From Candidatus Gastranaerophilales bacterium (GTDB lineage: Bacteria; Cyanobacteriota; Vampirovibrionia; Gastranaerophilales; Gastranaerophilaceae), in the NCBI GenBank assembly GCA_944323285.1, contig CALURV010000024.1, positions 164,893 through 228,892 on the forward strand: a DNA stretch of 64,000 nt. The letters run 5' to 3'. This document shows positions 38,430 to 47,939 of the stretch, one piece after another; positions within the stretch are counted from its first letter, which is position 1, and each line of letters starts with the position of its first letter. A program made the translations under genes and the position numbers. The notes under the pieces were generated by a model. That model searched no databases. It was given only the letters and a program-made list of their open reading frames with translations, and was not told where the DNA came from.

Positions 38430-38999
38430 TTACAAAAAGACACTATGGAAAATTACTTTATTTTGTTTTTTATCAACATGCATAAAATCAGAGAAGAAAG
38501 AAATGGCCTTTCTAGCTTGTGCTACAGTATTAGACCATAAATCAACAATAACAGCATCGTTCCCCCAAGTTTCAGGCTTTGAAATATCAGCGGCATCATC
38601 AAGACCTATTACACAAAAAGAATGTCCATTTAAAGGGAAATTAGAGGCGTTATTTTTATATACTTCCATAGATACAATCTTATTTAATATACCTTTCTTA
38701 TTTAAAGAATCACTAACAAGCACAGCTTGTTCTCCACAGTTTGCAGTATGTGTTTTTCTAACAGCGAAATCAACTGCATCATATATGTCATAACCACACC
38801 TCTTTTTCATATCAACAATATCACGAGTTTTATCTATTTTTATTTCTAATTTTCTTTTTATTTCAGGATTTACTCGCGTTGAAAAAGTTTCATATCTAGA
38901 ATTTGAAATAAAACCTTTTGGATATGTACTTTTAACATCTTTAAGTACCATTCTCCCTGCGTGAATATTATCATTTAAAGATGAAAATGAAACTTGCAT
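38430..38999 (-). CDS. small papain/transglutaminase-like Cys-His-Asp protein with VSF motif
   Basis: This 189-residue protein starts MQVSFSSLND, with Val-Ser-Phe at 3-5. A catalytic-looking triad follows: Cys88 in TANCGEQA, His126 in LNGHSFCVIG, and Asp153 in AVIVDLWSN. The same order and spacing occur in the larger protein at 23871 (GNCQECA, DHSFVV, VIDSWLG), so the two are probably related. Protease, deamidase or transglutaminase functions are possible. The gene is convergent with the AsmA-like gene. No export signal apart from the motif is seen. Confidence 0.7.
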   Translation of the reverse strand: MQVSFSSLNDNIHAGRMVLKDVKSTYPKGFISNSRYETFSTRVNPEIKRKLEIKIDKTRDIVDMKKRCGYDIYDAVDFAVRKTHTANCGEQAVLVSDSLNKKGILNKIVSMEVYKNNASNFPLNGHSFCVIGLDDAADISKPETWGNDAVIVDLWSNTVAQARKAISFFSDFMHVDKKQNKVIFHSVFL

Positions 39000-39150
39000 A
39001 TAAACCCCTTACAGAAATAGATAAAACTCATGATAATAAAAATTGCTATTTTATAAAATTTTTAATATTTTTTAACAATAAAAAAAATATTAGCATGTTT
39101 TAATTTGATAATACTTATATTAAATATGTGTGTAAATTAAAGGTATAACT

Positions 39151-40974
39151 ATGAAAATTTCAGCAACTTCACAAATTGGTTCAATTTATTCAAAACAAAT
39201 AAAAGAACAAAATAAAACAAATACTGCAAAAACCAATAATAACTTTACAATTGCAAACAATACATTATCTGAAGCAATTGGAAGAAGCCAAGTTGTATCT
39301 TTTTCAGGAATAAATAAAACTTCGGGTAATACATTTGAACATGACTGCTCTGAGGTTTTTGGAGATAAAGAACATATTTCATATAATAAAGATGATGGAA
39401 GTTTTACTCACCAAATATTTAGAAGAAATGGTTCATTAAAAAGACAAGAGGAATTTTATCCGCAAGATAATACTGAAATACTAACAACAGTTAATGAATA
39501 TGGGGATAAGACCGTTATATCAAGATTTCGTGATAAAACAATTATAGAAAAAATCAATTCTCTAGGACAAGAAACACTATACCAAGAAAAACGTCCTAAT
39601 GGATACGAGAAAAAAATAATAACCGATAATGGTAGACAAAGAAAAATTTTTCAAGAAATAAGAAATGGACAAGTTAGTACAAAAGTACTTGATTTAAAAA
39701 CAAACAAATATGTAAGACACGGAGAACTTGTAATTGATACAAGATATGATAAGTACACGAACACTTATTATACGGAAAATATAGTAACCGGACAAGTTTT
39801 AAAAGAAGCAAAATATTTACCGAATGGAAAAATAGAAAGTTTGACAGAATATTCTGAAGAAACTGGTTTACCAATAAAAGAGATTATGCAAGACACAACT
39901 AATGGCGGATATCTCGAATATAATTACACAAAAGATGGTGTAAGAACTTCTTTTATAATTACTTCGAAAGATGGACTAAGAAAAGAAGTAATTGAGTATG
40001 GTTCCGATGGAAAAACAATTACAAAAGATATTGAATATAAATATTTTAAAAACGGAAACTTAGACTATGAAATATCATATATTCCAAATACAAGAATAAT
40101 TGACGAAGAAATAGTTTATGAAGATAATGATAATGATAATGATAAATATACAATATACCAATATAATAAATCACCAAATGTACCTAAATATGCAGAGTTT
40201 TACAGTGCTGGAAAGCTATTAGAACAAATTGTATATTTTAAGGATGGAGAAACAATACGTTGTTCTAGAAGATATAAAGATGATGGTTCATACATAGAAA
40301 ACTATTATACAAGTAATGGATATAGAGAAACAACCAAATATTATACTAAAGACGGTTTTTTATATATAGAGAATGAATATAATAGAAGAACAGGATTATT
40401 AAAAAAGAAAATAGAACATAATAGACAAACAGGTCAATCAACAGAAACTCATTATTACGAAGAAACAAGATTAACAAAAAGATTAATTATAAAAAACAAA
40501 AATGGTGAAGTAGAAGAACAAGTTGACTATTATGAAGATGGAAAAACTCCAAAAAAAAGAATAACATTTAACTATGATCGTTCTTATGCAGAAACTCTTT
40601 ATGACGAATTTGGAAGAAGAACAAGCAGAATAGAATATAATGCAGATGGCAGTCGTAAAGTATCACCAAACTCAAACAATAATACTAATGAAAGAAAAAG
40701 CAAAAATGTAACAGTTGATGAATATCTAAAACATATAAATGATGTATTAGCACATGATAATATACAAGAAATAACCAAGCGAGACTGGGAAATACTAGCA
40801 AAAATATTAGAAGTTGACAATGCTGATTTAATTGAAAAAATGGATAGCAAAACATATAAAAAATTAGCTATGAAATTCCATCCGGATACAAATATAGGAA
40901 ATCTCAAGTTAGAAACTTGTGAACAAATTATAAAAATAATTAACTCTATATATGCAAAAAGGAAAAAATTATAA
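39151..40974 (+). CDS. repeat protein with C-terminal J-domain and VSF motif
   Basis: This 607-residue protein has a Ser/Thr/Asn-rich N-terminus with Val-Ser-Phe at 49-51. Then about 430 residues of MORN/YwqK-like repeats (units such as EYFKNGNLDYEIS, YYTKDGFLYIENEY, YYEDGKTPKKRITF) run to about 530. A C-terminal DnaJ-like segment follows (about 545-607) with TYKKLAMKFHPDTN; the HPD at 577-579 is intact. J-domains stimulate Hsp70. Repeats of this type can bind partners or surfaces. The architecture is unusual, and no signal peptide is seen. Confidence 0.7.
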   Translation: MKISATSQIGSIYSKQIKEQNKTNTAKTNNNFTIANNTLSEAIGRSQVVSFSGINKTSGNTFEHDCSEVFGDKEHISYNKDDGSFTHQIFRRNGSLKRQEEFYPQDNTEILTTVNEYGDKTVISRFRDKTIIEKINSLGQETLYQEKRPNGYEKKIITDNGRQRKIFQEIRNGQVSTKVLDLKTNKYVRHGELVIDTRYDKYTNTYYTENIVTGQVLKEAKYLPNGKIESLTEYSEETGLPIKEIMQDTTNGGYLEYNYTKDGVRTSFIITSKDGLRKEVIEYGSDGKTITKDIEYKYFKNGNLDYEISYIPNTRIIDEEIVYEDNDNDNDKYTIYQYNKSPNVPKYAEFYSAGKLLEQIVYFKDGETIRCSRRYKDDGSYIENYYTSNGYRETTKYYTKDGFLYIENEYNRRTGLLKKKIEHNRQTGQSTETHYYEETRLTKRLIIKNKNGEVEEQVDYYEDGKTPKKRITFNYDRSYAETLYDEFGRRTSRIEYNADGSRKVSPNSNNNTNERKSKNVTVDEYLKHINDVLAHDNIQEITKRDWEILAKILEVDNADLIEKMDSKTYKKLAMKFHPDTNIGNLKLETCEQIIKIINSIYAKRKKL

Positions 40975-41142
40975 AAAATTATAAAAATCTTTATGAGAAT
41001 ACTTAACTATAGCATGAATGCGTAATTGATATACAAAACAAGTAAAATATCCATAAAGATCAATCTGATTGTTAATTACAATTTATGTAGGACTCAAAAG
41101 TATCCATATATTCTATAAATAAATCAGAAGTTTATATAAAAT

Positions 41143-41167
41143 AATAAAAAACCAGTCAAAGACTGGT
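41143..41167 (-). terminator. terminator after tRNA-Phe
   Basis: ACCAGTC pairs with GACTGGT around AAA. On the minus strand a T-run follows. The remaining gap 40975-41142 holds AT-rich sequence with no ORF or motif I can support. Confidence 0.85.
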
Positions 41168-41172
41168 AGAAA

Positions 41173-41248
41173 TGGTGCCACAACTCGGAATCGAACCAAG
41201 GACACAGGGATTTTCAGTCCCTTGCTCTACCAACTGAGCTATTGTGGC
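41173..41248 (-). tRNA. tRNA-Phe (anticodon GAA)
   Basis: Minus-strand cloverleaf: acceptor GCCACAA / TTGTGGC, D arm AGCTCAGTTGGTAGAGC, anticodon loop ACTGAAAAT (GAA), T arm CTTGGTTCGATTCCGAG and encoded CCA. Confidence 0.97.
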
Positions 41249-41340
41249 TCACCTATGTATAAATAATATCAATTAAAAACTATTAGTCAACTATTTTTTT
41301 TTATTTGTTTAATTATATTATTTTATTGGATTTAAAAAAT

Positions 41341-41524
41341 ATTGTCCGAGAAAAAATTCACAATAAGTTGAAAGTATGAGTGAATTTTTTTTACAAAACG
41401 AACCAAAAACTTTGTTTTTGAGTGAGCTTGTATCCATAGTGAAACGAAGGTGAGCAGAGTTTTCAAAAGGAGAGTACCTTGTTAGCAAGGATGAGAAGAT
41501 AACAAAATGCGATACTGGATTAAA
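41341..41524 (+). repeat. dispersed repeat, copy B (full length)
   Basis: About 184 bases, starting ATTGTCCGAGAAAAAATTCA and ending in GCGATACTGGATTAAA. It is about 90% identical by eye to copy C (59051). Inverted repeats include AAAAAATTCAC / GTGAATTTTTT near the left and CCTTG / CAAGG in the middle. It abuts the stop of the Fe-S protein gene at 41527. No transposase-like ORF is inside; a 70-codon reading frame across it is treated as incidental. Confidence 0.9.
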
Positions 41525-41526
41525 TA

Positions 41527-42651
41527 TCATTTATTGTTTAAGTCAATTTCTGTATATTCGGCATAAGATAAAACATGTGCATTTGAATGTATTTTTTTTA
41601 ACCCTCTAATAAGCCCCCATTTTGAAATTAAACAAGATGTTATAATTATTTTATTATCTGTTTCTTCTTTTTTAAAGAATACTGCATTAATAATCTTTTT
41701 TATATGCTTTGGATATTTCAAAATAAAGAAATTTTCCATTAATGAACATAAACCTTTTTTTGAAAATTCTTTTACATTTTTTGGAATATAACATTCTTCT
41801 TTTCTAAGTAAGGGTTTAAAATATATGCAATCTTTTCTAATATTAAATTTATAATTATTTAATTTCAAGAATTCATCTAATCTTATTAATTTAGATATAA
41901 ATAATTGTGATTTTTTACTTACAACGAAAGAAGATATTCTCTTTAAAGTATCAAAACAAGAATCACATGAACAAACAATATAATCACTATCATCATTAAC
42001 TAAATTAATAATTTTATTTGCATGATTAATAAACTTTTTAAAATTCCCTTCATTTAAATAAGGGTAACCGCAGCACAAAGAAATAACTTTTGAGACTTTA
42101 AAGCCTTGTTTCTCTATTAAATTCAAAGATGCATTTTTGTCACTATTATTTATATATTTATTAAAACAACCTTCAAAATATATTACTTTGCCTTTTTTTA
42201 GCAATGAAATATCTATTTTTTTCCTTTTTATAAAAGGTACAAACATTTTATCAATATGTGTATTTAACAACAATGTTTTAAAGGGGAAAATTTTGTATAA
42301 AGACCCTAAAATGAAGTAAAAATACAAAATAACTCTATATATAAAAGAAAAATTAAAAATAGAGTATTTATAGTTATATTTATTTTTTAAAGAAGAAAAA
42401 ACTTTATAAGCATCAATATTGCTCGGACAAAAATCTTTACAGGCATTACAATTCAAACAAATATCCAGATTCTTTATAAAATTTTTACTTAAATTTTTAT
42501 TAAAATTGTAAAAACCATTTAAAATATTATATCTGCCTCTTGATAAGAACATTTCATTTTTAGTAGCAAGATAAATAGGGCAGACACATTGACATAACCC
42601 ACATTTTGAACATTTGTATATTTCTTCTTTTAATTTATTTTCATCGTACAT
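41527..42651 (-). CDS. CCG-domain 4Fe-4S protein (GlcF/HdrB-like)
   Basis: This 374-residue protein has two N-terminal 4Fe-4S motifs (CSKCGLCQCVC near 16 and CLNCNACKDFC near 66) and then two CCG-type cysteine sets (CCGYPYLNEG and CSCDSC). This is the plan of glycolate oxidase iron-sulfur subunit, LldE and heterodisulfide reductase B. It probably passes electrons from a flavoprotein to a membrane or soluble acceptor. A flavin partner (GlcD/LldF-like) is not in the window. The ATG starts MYDENKLKEE. The partner and substrate are unknown. Confidence 0.85.
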   Translation of the reverse strand: MYDENKLKEEIYKCSKCGLCQCVCPIYLATKNEMFLSRGRYNILNGFYNFNKNLSKNFIKNLDICLNCNACKDFCPSNIDAYKVFSSLKNKYNYKYSIFNFSFIYRVILYFYFILGSLYKIFPFKTLLLNTHIDKMFVPFIKRKKIDISLLKKGKVIYFEGCFNKYINNSDKNASLNLIEKQGFKVSKVISLCCGYPYLNEGNFKKFINHANKIINLVNDDSDYIVCSCDSCFDTLKRISSFVVSKKSQLFISKLIRLDEFLKLNNYKFNIRKDCIYFKPLLRKEECYIPKNVKEFSKKGLCSLMENFFILKYPKHIKKIINAVFFKKEETDNKIIITSCLISKWGLIRGLKKIHSNAHVLSYAEYTEIDLNNK

Positions 42652-42723
42652 AAATATATTATCTTATAAAGTTAAAATCATAACAATTGCATTTTCTCTA
42701 TTATTATATGATAATTAATAGTT

Positions 42724-43302
42724 ATGATATTAAAGAATATAATAAAAGATAAGAAAAATTTAGCATATATAATACTATTTTTAATAATTGTATTATCTTG
42801 TTTATGGGCTTTTATTTCTGCAGGTATTATTACAAAATCTTTTAAAAATAAAATTATTGATCAAACTTATAAGAATAAAGAAGCTAATATCGAAAGTCTA
42901 CTTGTAACTGAAACAAAAGATGGCACTAAATCATGGGAATTGTTTGCTGATAAAGGAATGTATACAGATTCAGACAATGTTGTTTTACTTGAAGGAATTA
43001 TAGGAAATTTTTATGATGATAAACAAGTAAAAGCAAGTTTTAAGGCAGATAAAGGCACATATAATGCATCAAAAAAAGAAATTATATTGTATAATAATGT
43101 AATACTAGTATATGAAGATGGTACAAATTTATCAGCTGAAAAAATAATATATGCGGGGAAAGACAAAGATATAATAGCAGAAGGTAATATAAGGCTAGAA
43201 AAACCAAATGAAGCTATTATATTTGGAAGAAAAGCAATTTTAGAAGGTGATTTTTCCGATTTTCACATAGAAGGAAGAACTAGAACTCAATTCTATATGT
43301 AA
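42724..43302 (+). CDS. lptC: LptC-like LPS transport protein
   Basis: This 192-residue protein has an N-terminal membrane anchor (about 14-36, IILFLIIVLSCLWAFIS) and a periplasmic beta-jellyroll: TKDGTKSWELFADKGMY, ADKGTYNASKKEIILYNNV, LSAEKIIYAGKDKD. LptC links LptBFG to LptA in the bridge that carries LPS to the outer membrane. A 17-base gap leads to lptA and then a radical SAM gene, forming one operon. Confidence 0.85.
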   Translation: MILKNIIKDKKNLAYIILFLIIVLSCLWAFISAGIITKSFKNKIIDQTYKNKEANIESLLVTETKDGTKSWELFADKGMYTDSDNVVLLEGIIGNFYDDKQVKASFKADKGTYNASKKEIILYNNVILVYEDGTNLSAEKIIYAGKDKDIIAEGNIRLEKPNEAIIFGRKAILEGDFSDFHIEGRTRTQFYM

Positions 43303-43319
43303 AATGAATAGAGGGTAAT

Positions 43320-44273
43320 ATGAAAAATTTAATAAAATTATTATTTCTAACACTTATAATGATATCATATACAGCTGTTGCTTCATCATTAACAGTTGAA
43401 TCTGATAAACAAGAATTTAAAGATTCCGATAATAAAATTTATCTTGAAGGAAATGTTAAAGTTAAAACAGGAGATGTAAACGTATTAAGTCCAAGAGCTG
43501 TTGTAGAAATTGATCCAAAAAATAATAAAGTAAATAATGTTCAATTTAAAGAGAATGCATATACTTATCAAATGCAAGACGGAAAAAGACATGAAATAAA
43601 AGCACAAATACTAGAAATGTCACTATTAAATAAAGTTTTTAAAGCCGAAGGGAATACGCTTTCATCTATAACTGAAAAAAACAAGCCTATTGTAATAGTA
43701 ACCGCCGACAAACAAGAATACAATAAAAATACAAATGTTATGAAAGCTTCCGGAAATGTTAATATACTTTATAAAGACGTAGAAACGCTTTCTAATCAAG
43801 CTATAGTTGATTTAACAAAAGATAATGATGTTAAAAGGATTCAACTCATAGGTGATGCAAAATTAAATCAAAACGGAAGCAGAATAAGTGCAAATAAACT
43901 CAACTATGACAATATAAGTCAAGAAGCAACAGCAAGCGGCAATGTTTATACAGACATCATTACAGAAGATAATAAGAATATAAAAGTATGGTCAGATTTT
44001 CAATCTTATAATAAAAAAGCTAACTTTGTAACAGCTTCGGGCTCTACAAAAATACAATATGAAGATTACATAGCAACTGGTCCCAAAGTAAACGTATTCC
44101 CTGACAAAAATACTAAAAAATTAAATGAAGCAGTGTTTGTCGGAAGATCCAAAATCGAAACTAAGGGAAGAACAATTGAAGCGGATAGAATATCTATAAC
44201 TATGAATCCTAAAGATTTTAAGGCTGAAGGTAATGTAAAGTCAGTAATACCAAATATAGGAAATATGAAATAA
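43320..44273 (+). CDS. lptA: LptA/OstA-like periplasmic LPS-bridge protein
   Basis: This 317-residue protein has a signal peptide (about 1-22, FLTLIMISYTAVASS) and at least three to four OstA-like repeats. Units include VESDKQEFKDSDNKIYLEGN, VTADKQEYNKNTNVMKASGN, ISANKLNYDNISQEATASGN and WSDFQSYNKKANFVTASG. E. coli LptA has about 185 residues, so this form is longer, perhaps a longer bridge or a fusion of LptA units. It follows lptC by 17 bases and leads to a radical SAM gene 3 bases downstream. Confidence 0.85.
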   Translation: MKNLIKLLFLTLIMISYTAVASSLTVESDKQEFKDSDNKIYLEGNVKVKTGDVNVLSPRAVVEIDPKNNKVNNVQFKENAYTYQMQDGKRHEIKAQILEMSLLNKVFKAEGNTLSSITEKNKPIVIVTADKQEYNKNTNVMKASGNVNILYKDVETLSNQAIVDLTKDNDVKRIQLIGDAKLNQNGSRISANKLNYDNISQEATASGNVYTDIITEDNKNIKVWSDFQSYNKKANFVTASGSTKIQYEDYIATGPKVNVFPDKNTKKLNEAVFVGRSKIETKGRTIEADRISITMNPKDFKAEGNVKSVIPNIGNMK

Positions 44274-44276
44274 CTT

Positions 44277-45326
44277 ATGAACTTTATTAAAAATTTTCTA
44301 AAAAAATTTACTAGAAAAAAATTCATATGTCCAGGTGCTTTTTCTCAAGTTTATATTTATCCAGATGGCAGAGTTTTTCTTTGTCCTGATTGTATGATGA
44401 CAAAAGAAGCTGAATTGGGAAATCTAAATAATAATACGTTTGATAACATTTATAACTCCAAAAAAGCTATTACGATTAGAAAAGAAATATTAAAAGGTAA
44501 ATATAATTATTGCTCTCCACAACAATGTTTTTCTAAATCAAATTACAATATAAGACTTACTCCATTTAAAAATATTGAGTATAAAGCAAAACAAAAAAAA
44601 TATCCTCAAATGGTATGTATTGGAGCAGATGCAGAATGTAATGTTAATTGTATTATGTGTAGACCCAATATTTCAAGATTAAATAGAGATGAATTAATTG
44701 AATGCAATAAGAAAATAAATGAACTATATTTGCCTATTTTAAAAAATGCAAAAGAATTAACATTAAGCACAACTGCAGACCCATTTGTCAGCAGAAATAC
44801 AAGATTGCTTATGAAAACAGCAGCAGAAAGATATCCAAATCTTAAATTCAATCTTCTTACAAATGGTATTCTTTGTGACAAATTTAACTGCGATGATACT
44901 TTAATTACTGATAGACTCTCTCACGTTATGGTATCAATTCACGGTGGAAATGAAGAAACATATAATAGAATTGTAAAAAATGGAAACTTTAAAAGAGTTG
45001 AAACTAACTTAAATTGGTTAAAGAGTTTAAAGGAAGAAAAAAAGATAAAAGGATTATATTTAGCATTTGTTATTTCAGCAAAGAATTATAATAATATACC
45101 TCAATTTATAGAATTTGCGAAAGCCCACAATGCAGTAGCATTATTCTGGGGTTGTTTTGATTGGGGCGGTAATCTAAATCATAGTGATGAACCTTTAAAT
45201 ATTTTAAATCCAAATCATACTAAATTTAATAATTTTGTAAATGTATTAAATTCTATTGAATTAGAAACAGAATATTCACATTTTTCTCTTCCTGTTAGAA
45301 TGATAAAAAAACATTATTCAAAATAA
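44277..45326 (+). CDS. radical SAM protein with N-terminal SPASM-like domain
   Basis: This 349-residue protein places a SPASM-like part (about 15-90: CPGAFSQVYIYPDGRVFLC, ELGNLNNNTFDNIYNS, CSPQQC) before the radical SAM core. The core motif is ECNVNCIMC near 126. The second half contains SIHGGNEETYNRI and FVISAKNYNNIPQFI. It likely modifies a peptide, sugar or lipid by radical chemistry. Its place as third gene after lptC and lptA hints at a link to envelope synthesis, but the substrate is unknown. Confidence 0.82.
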   Translation: MNFIKNFLKKFTRKKFICPGAFSQVYIYPDGRVFLCPDCMMTKEAELGNLNNNTFDNIYNSKKAITIRKEILKGKYNYCSPQQCFSKSNYNIRLTPFKNIEYKAKQKKYPQMVCIGADAECNVNCIMCRPNISRLNRDELIECNKKINELYLPILKNAKELTLSTTADPFVSRNTRLLMKTAAERYPNLKFNLLTNGILCDKFNCDDTLITDRLSHVMVSIHGGNEETYNRIVKNGNFKRVETNLNWLKSLKEEKKIKGLYLAFVISAKNYNNIPQFIEFAKAHNAVALFWGCFDWGGNLNHSDEPLNILNPNHTKFNNFVNVLNSIELETEYSHFSLPVRMIKKHYSK

Positions 45327-45358
45327 AAAGGAATGTTAAAAATAGCATTCCTTTTTAT
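45323..45358. terminator. bidirectional terminator after the lptC-lptA-rSAM operon
   Basis: AAAAAGGAATG pairs with CATTCCTTTTT around TTAAAAATAG, with A/T runs on both sides. It lies between convergent genes ending at 45326 and 45374. Confidence 0.9.
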
Positions 45359-45373
45359 TTTACAAAAAGTTAT

Positions 45374-46699
45374 TTACATAAAATGTCTTATCCAAATATA
45401 AGCAGAAGAGAGAGTTAATGAAATAAATACAACAACAATACCATATTTCATAAACTTCAAGAATTGAATAGGATAACCATGTTTTGCCGCATTTTCAGAT
45501 ACAATAACATTTGCAGCAGCACCTATAATTGTAAGATTACCACCTAAACAAGCACCTAAGGACAAGCACCACCACATAGGAAGAACAAATTCTCTTCCTT
45601 TTTCAATTTCTATTTCATGGATCATAGGAGCCATTGTAGCTGTATAAGGTATATTATCAATAATTCCTGATAAAATACCGGAAGCCCAGAGAATTACAAA
45701 GGATGCAATTTTTTGTGAACCGGCAGTAACTCTTAATAACCAATCAGCCATTAATTTAATACCACCTGCCGCTTCAAAAGCACCAATAATGATAAATAAC
45801 CCTATAAAGAAAAATATTGTATTCCACTCAACATCTTTAAATGTTTCTTCAGGATTTTCAAACAGCAATAATATGCTTGCACCAATAAAGGCAATAATAC
45901 AAGTTGCTATGTGTGTTATATCATGAGTTAAGAATCCTAATATAACAAGTCCTAGGACAATCATACTTCTTTTTAATAAAGCATAATCTGTAATTGTTTT
46001 AGAATTATCCAATTGTGATATTGTAGCCATTTTTTCTTCAGTCGTTTTTAACTCTTTTTTGAAGCAAAGATATAAATAAGCTAAAACTGCAACCATAATA
46101 ATAAAACATATTATAGTTAACTCTAATATAAAGTCCATAAAAGAGAATCCTGCGGCACTACCAATAATGATATTTGGAGGATCTCCTATTAATGTAGCAG
46201 TACCACCAATATTAGATGCAAAAATTTCAGAAATTAATAACGGAATTGGGTTTAAATCCAATTGTTTTGCTACAACAAAAGTTATAGGCATTATAAGAAT
46301 TACTGTAGTTACATTATCTAAAAATGCAGATAAAATCGCAGTAAAAAAAGATAATACAATTAAAACCATTAAAGGTCTTCCTTTTGTCATCTTTAATAAT
46401 TCAATTGCAATCCACTTAAATACTCCGCATCTTGTTGTAATATTTACAATAATCATCATAGAAACAAGCAAAAAGATAACATTAAAATCTACAAAATTAA
46501 TAAAATAAAGCTCGTTTAAACCTGTTTCAACAATTTTTTCCTGACTAACAAGCCCAGAGAACACAACAACAGCAGCACCTAATAGTGCAATTGTTACTTT
46601 TGGCAATTTTTCAAGTGCAATCAAAATATATGCAAATATTAAAATTACAGCAGAAATCATTACCGCATGGTTTTGAACCAGTGTGTAAAAATGTTCCAT
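45374..46699 (-). CDS. ArsB/NhaD-type ion transporter
   Basis: This 441-residue protein has about 11-12 membrane segments of the ion transporter superfamily. They include LSAFLDNVTTVILIMPITFV, IGGTATLIGDPPNIIIGSAA and GILSGIIDNIPYTATMAPMI. The paired DNVTT and DNIPYT motifs fit NhaD-type Na+/H+ antiporters and ArsB-like permeases. Which ion it moves is uncertain. A 28-bp palindrome from the dispersed repeat family lies upstream. Confidence 0.88.
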   Translation of the reverse strand: MEHFYTLVQNHAVMISAVILIFAYILIALEKLPKVTIALLGAAVVVFSGLVSQEKIVETGLNELYFINFVDFNVIFLLVSMMIIVNITTRCGVFKWIAIELLKMTKGRPLMVLIVLSFFTAILSAFLDNVTTVILIMPITFVVAKQLDLNPIPLLISEIFASNIGGTATLIGDPPNIIIGSAAGFSFMDFILELTIICFIIMVAVLAYLYLCFKKELKTTEEKMATISQLDNSKTITDYALLKRSMIVLGLVILGFLTHDITHIATCIIAFIGASILLLFENPEETFKDVEWNTIFFFIGLFIIIGAFEAAGGIKLMADWLLRVTAGSQKIASFVILWASGILSGIIDNIPYTATMAPMIHEIEIEKGREFVLPMWWCLSLGACLGGNLTIIGAAANVIVSENAAKHGYPIQFLKFMKYGIVVVFISLTLSSAYIWIRHFM

Positions 46700-46752
46700 A
46701 CTCTACCTTTCTAAATGTATATCATGTTAATGATATCAAAAACAAATTAATA

Positions 46753-46819
46753 ATTTAATCTAGTATCGCACTTTGTTAACGAGGATGAGAAGTTAACAAA
46801 GTGCGATACTAGATTAAAT
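46753..46819. repeat. 28-bp perfect palindrome from dispersed repeat right ends (copy F)
   Basis: Two 28-base arms (46753-46780 and 46792-46819), including CTAGTATCGCACTTTGTTAA, pair perfectly around the 11-base loop GAGGATGAGAA. Each arm matches the right end of the dispersed repeat (TAACAAAATGCGATACTGGA in copy B). It begins 4 bases after the stop of prfB and could act as a terminator or RNA stem. Confidence 0.9.
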
Positions 46820-46823
46820 AATA

Positions 46824-47933
46824 TTATTCAATCTTGATATTTTGTTTAAGAAATGCTTCTATAAAACCGTCAATATTGCCATCCATAACAGAATCAACAT
46901 TTCCTACCTCATAATTAGTACGGTGGTCTTTAACCATTTTATAAGGATGAAAAACATAAGATCGTATTTGAGAACCAAAATTTATATCTACATTTTGTCC
47001 TTTTAATTTCAATAATTTTTCTTCATGTTCAGCTTGTTTAATAGCAAGCAATTTTGAAGCCAATATTTGCATAGCTGTTTCTTTATTTTGTAATTGAGAA
47101 CGCTGCTGCTGACATCTTACAACAATACCTGTAGGTTTATGTAATATTCTTACAGCGGTTTCCACCTTATTAACATTTTGTCCACCAGCACCCCCAGAGC
47201 GCATTGTATCAACTACAATATCTTCTTGCGGGATAACAATCTTTTTACTAAAATCCTCAATTACAGGTGATATTTCTAAGCTAGCAAAACTTGTTTGTCT
47301 TTTTCCATTTGCATTAAAAGGAGATATTCTAACCAATCTATGTACCCCTTTTTCTGCCTTTGCAAGTCCGTAAGCATATTTTCCACAAACTTTTATAGTA
47401 GCAGATTTTATTCCTGCTTCTTCCCCATCAGAACGTTCAATCAAGTCAACTTTCCAATGTTTAGACTCTGCCCAACGCATATACATTCGCAATAATATTT
47501 GAGCCCAATCTTGAGCATCTGTTCCGCCTGCACCAGCATTTATTGTTATTATGGCATCTGATTTATCATACTCTCCACTTAAAGTAGACTCAATCTCCCA
47601 AACTTCCAATTCTGATTTTAAATTCTTTATAGATTTTTCCAACTCAATCAATATCGTTTCATCTTTTGTTTCTTCATATAATTCAAATAAAGTTTCAATG
47701 TCGCTTACTAAATTTTTCCAATGTGAAATTTTTTCTAAATTGTCCTTATCCTCTTTTATTTCTTGTGAAATCTTAGATGAAATATCAGGATTAGACCAAA
47801 CATCACTTTGTTGAAGTTTAACTTCATTTTCTTTTATAGAATTTTTTAAAGATTCAACATTAAAAACTTTTAATGCTTTTTCAAACATTACTTTTACGGG
47901 ATTATAGCTCTGCTTAATTTCTTCATACAACAA
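46824..47933 (-). CDS. prfB: peptide chain release factor 2
   Basis: RF2 releases peptides at UGA and UAA. The 369-residue protein has the GGQ loop ([18 protein letters not shown]) and [21 protein letters not shown] near the C-terminus, and the stop-recognition region matches RF2 ([20 protein letters not shown]). The N-terminal coding sequence is continuous, with no CTTTGA-type slippery stop seen in the first 40 codons. The start is uncertain: a TTG at 47933 follows metG by 6 bases with a GAAGGG site; an ATG at 47888 is the alternative. Confidence 0.95.
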   Translation of the reverse strand: MLYEEIKQSYNPVKVMFEKALKVFNVESLKNSIKENEVKLQQSDVWSNPDISSKISQEIKEDKDNLEKISHWKNLVSDIETLFELYEETKDETILIELEKSIKNLKSELEVWEIESTLSGEYDKSDAIITINAGAGGTDAQDWAQILLRMYMRWAESKHWKVDLIERSDGEEAGIKSATIKVCGKYAYGLAKAEKGVHRLVRISPFNANGKRQTSFASLEISPVIEDFSKKIVIPQEDIVVDTMRSGGAGGQNVNKVETAVRILHKPTGIVVRCQQQRSQLQNKETAMQILASKLLAIKQAEHEEKLLKLKGQNVDINFGSQIRSYVFHPYKMVKDHRTNYEVGNVDSVMDGNIDGFIEAFLKQNIKIE

Positions 47934-47939
47934 TTTAGC

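Noticed and set aside
41318..41530. 70-codon reading frame on the minus strand across the dispersed repeat
   Set aside because: It lies inside the repeat, matches no protein pattern, and the repeat's other copies do not keep the frame clearly.
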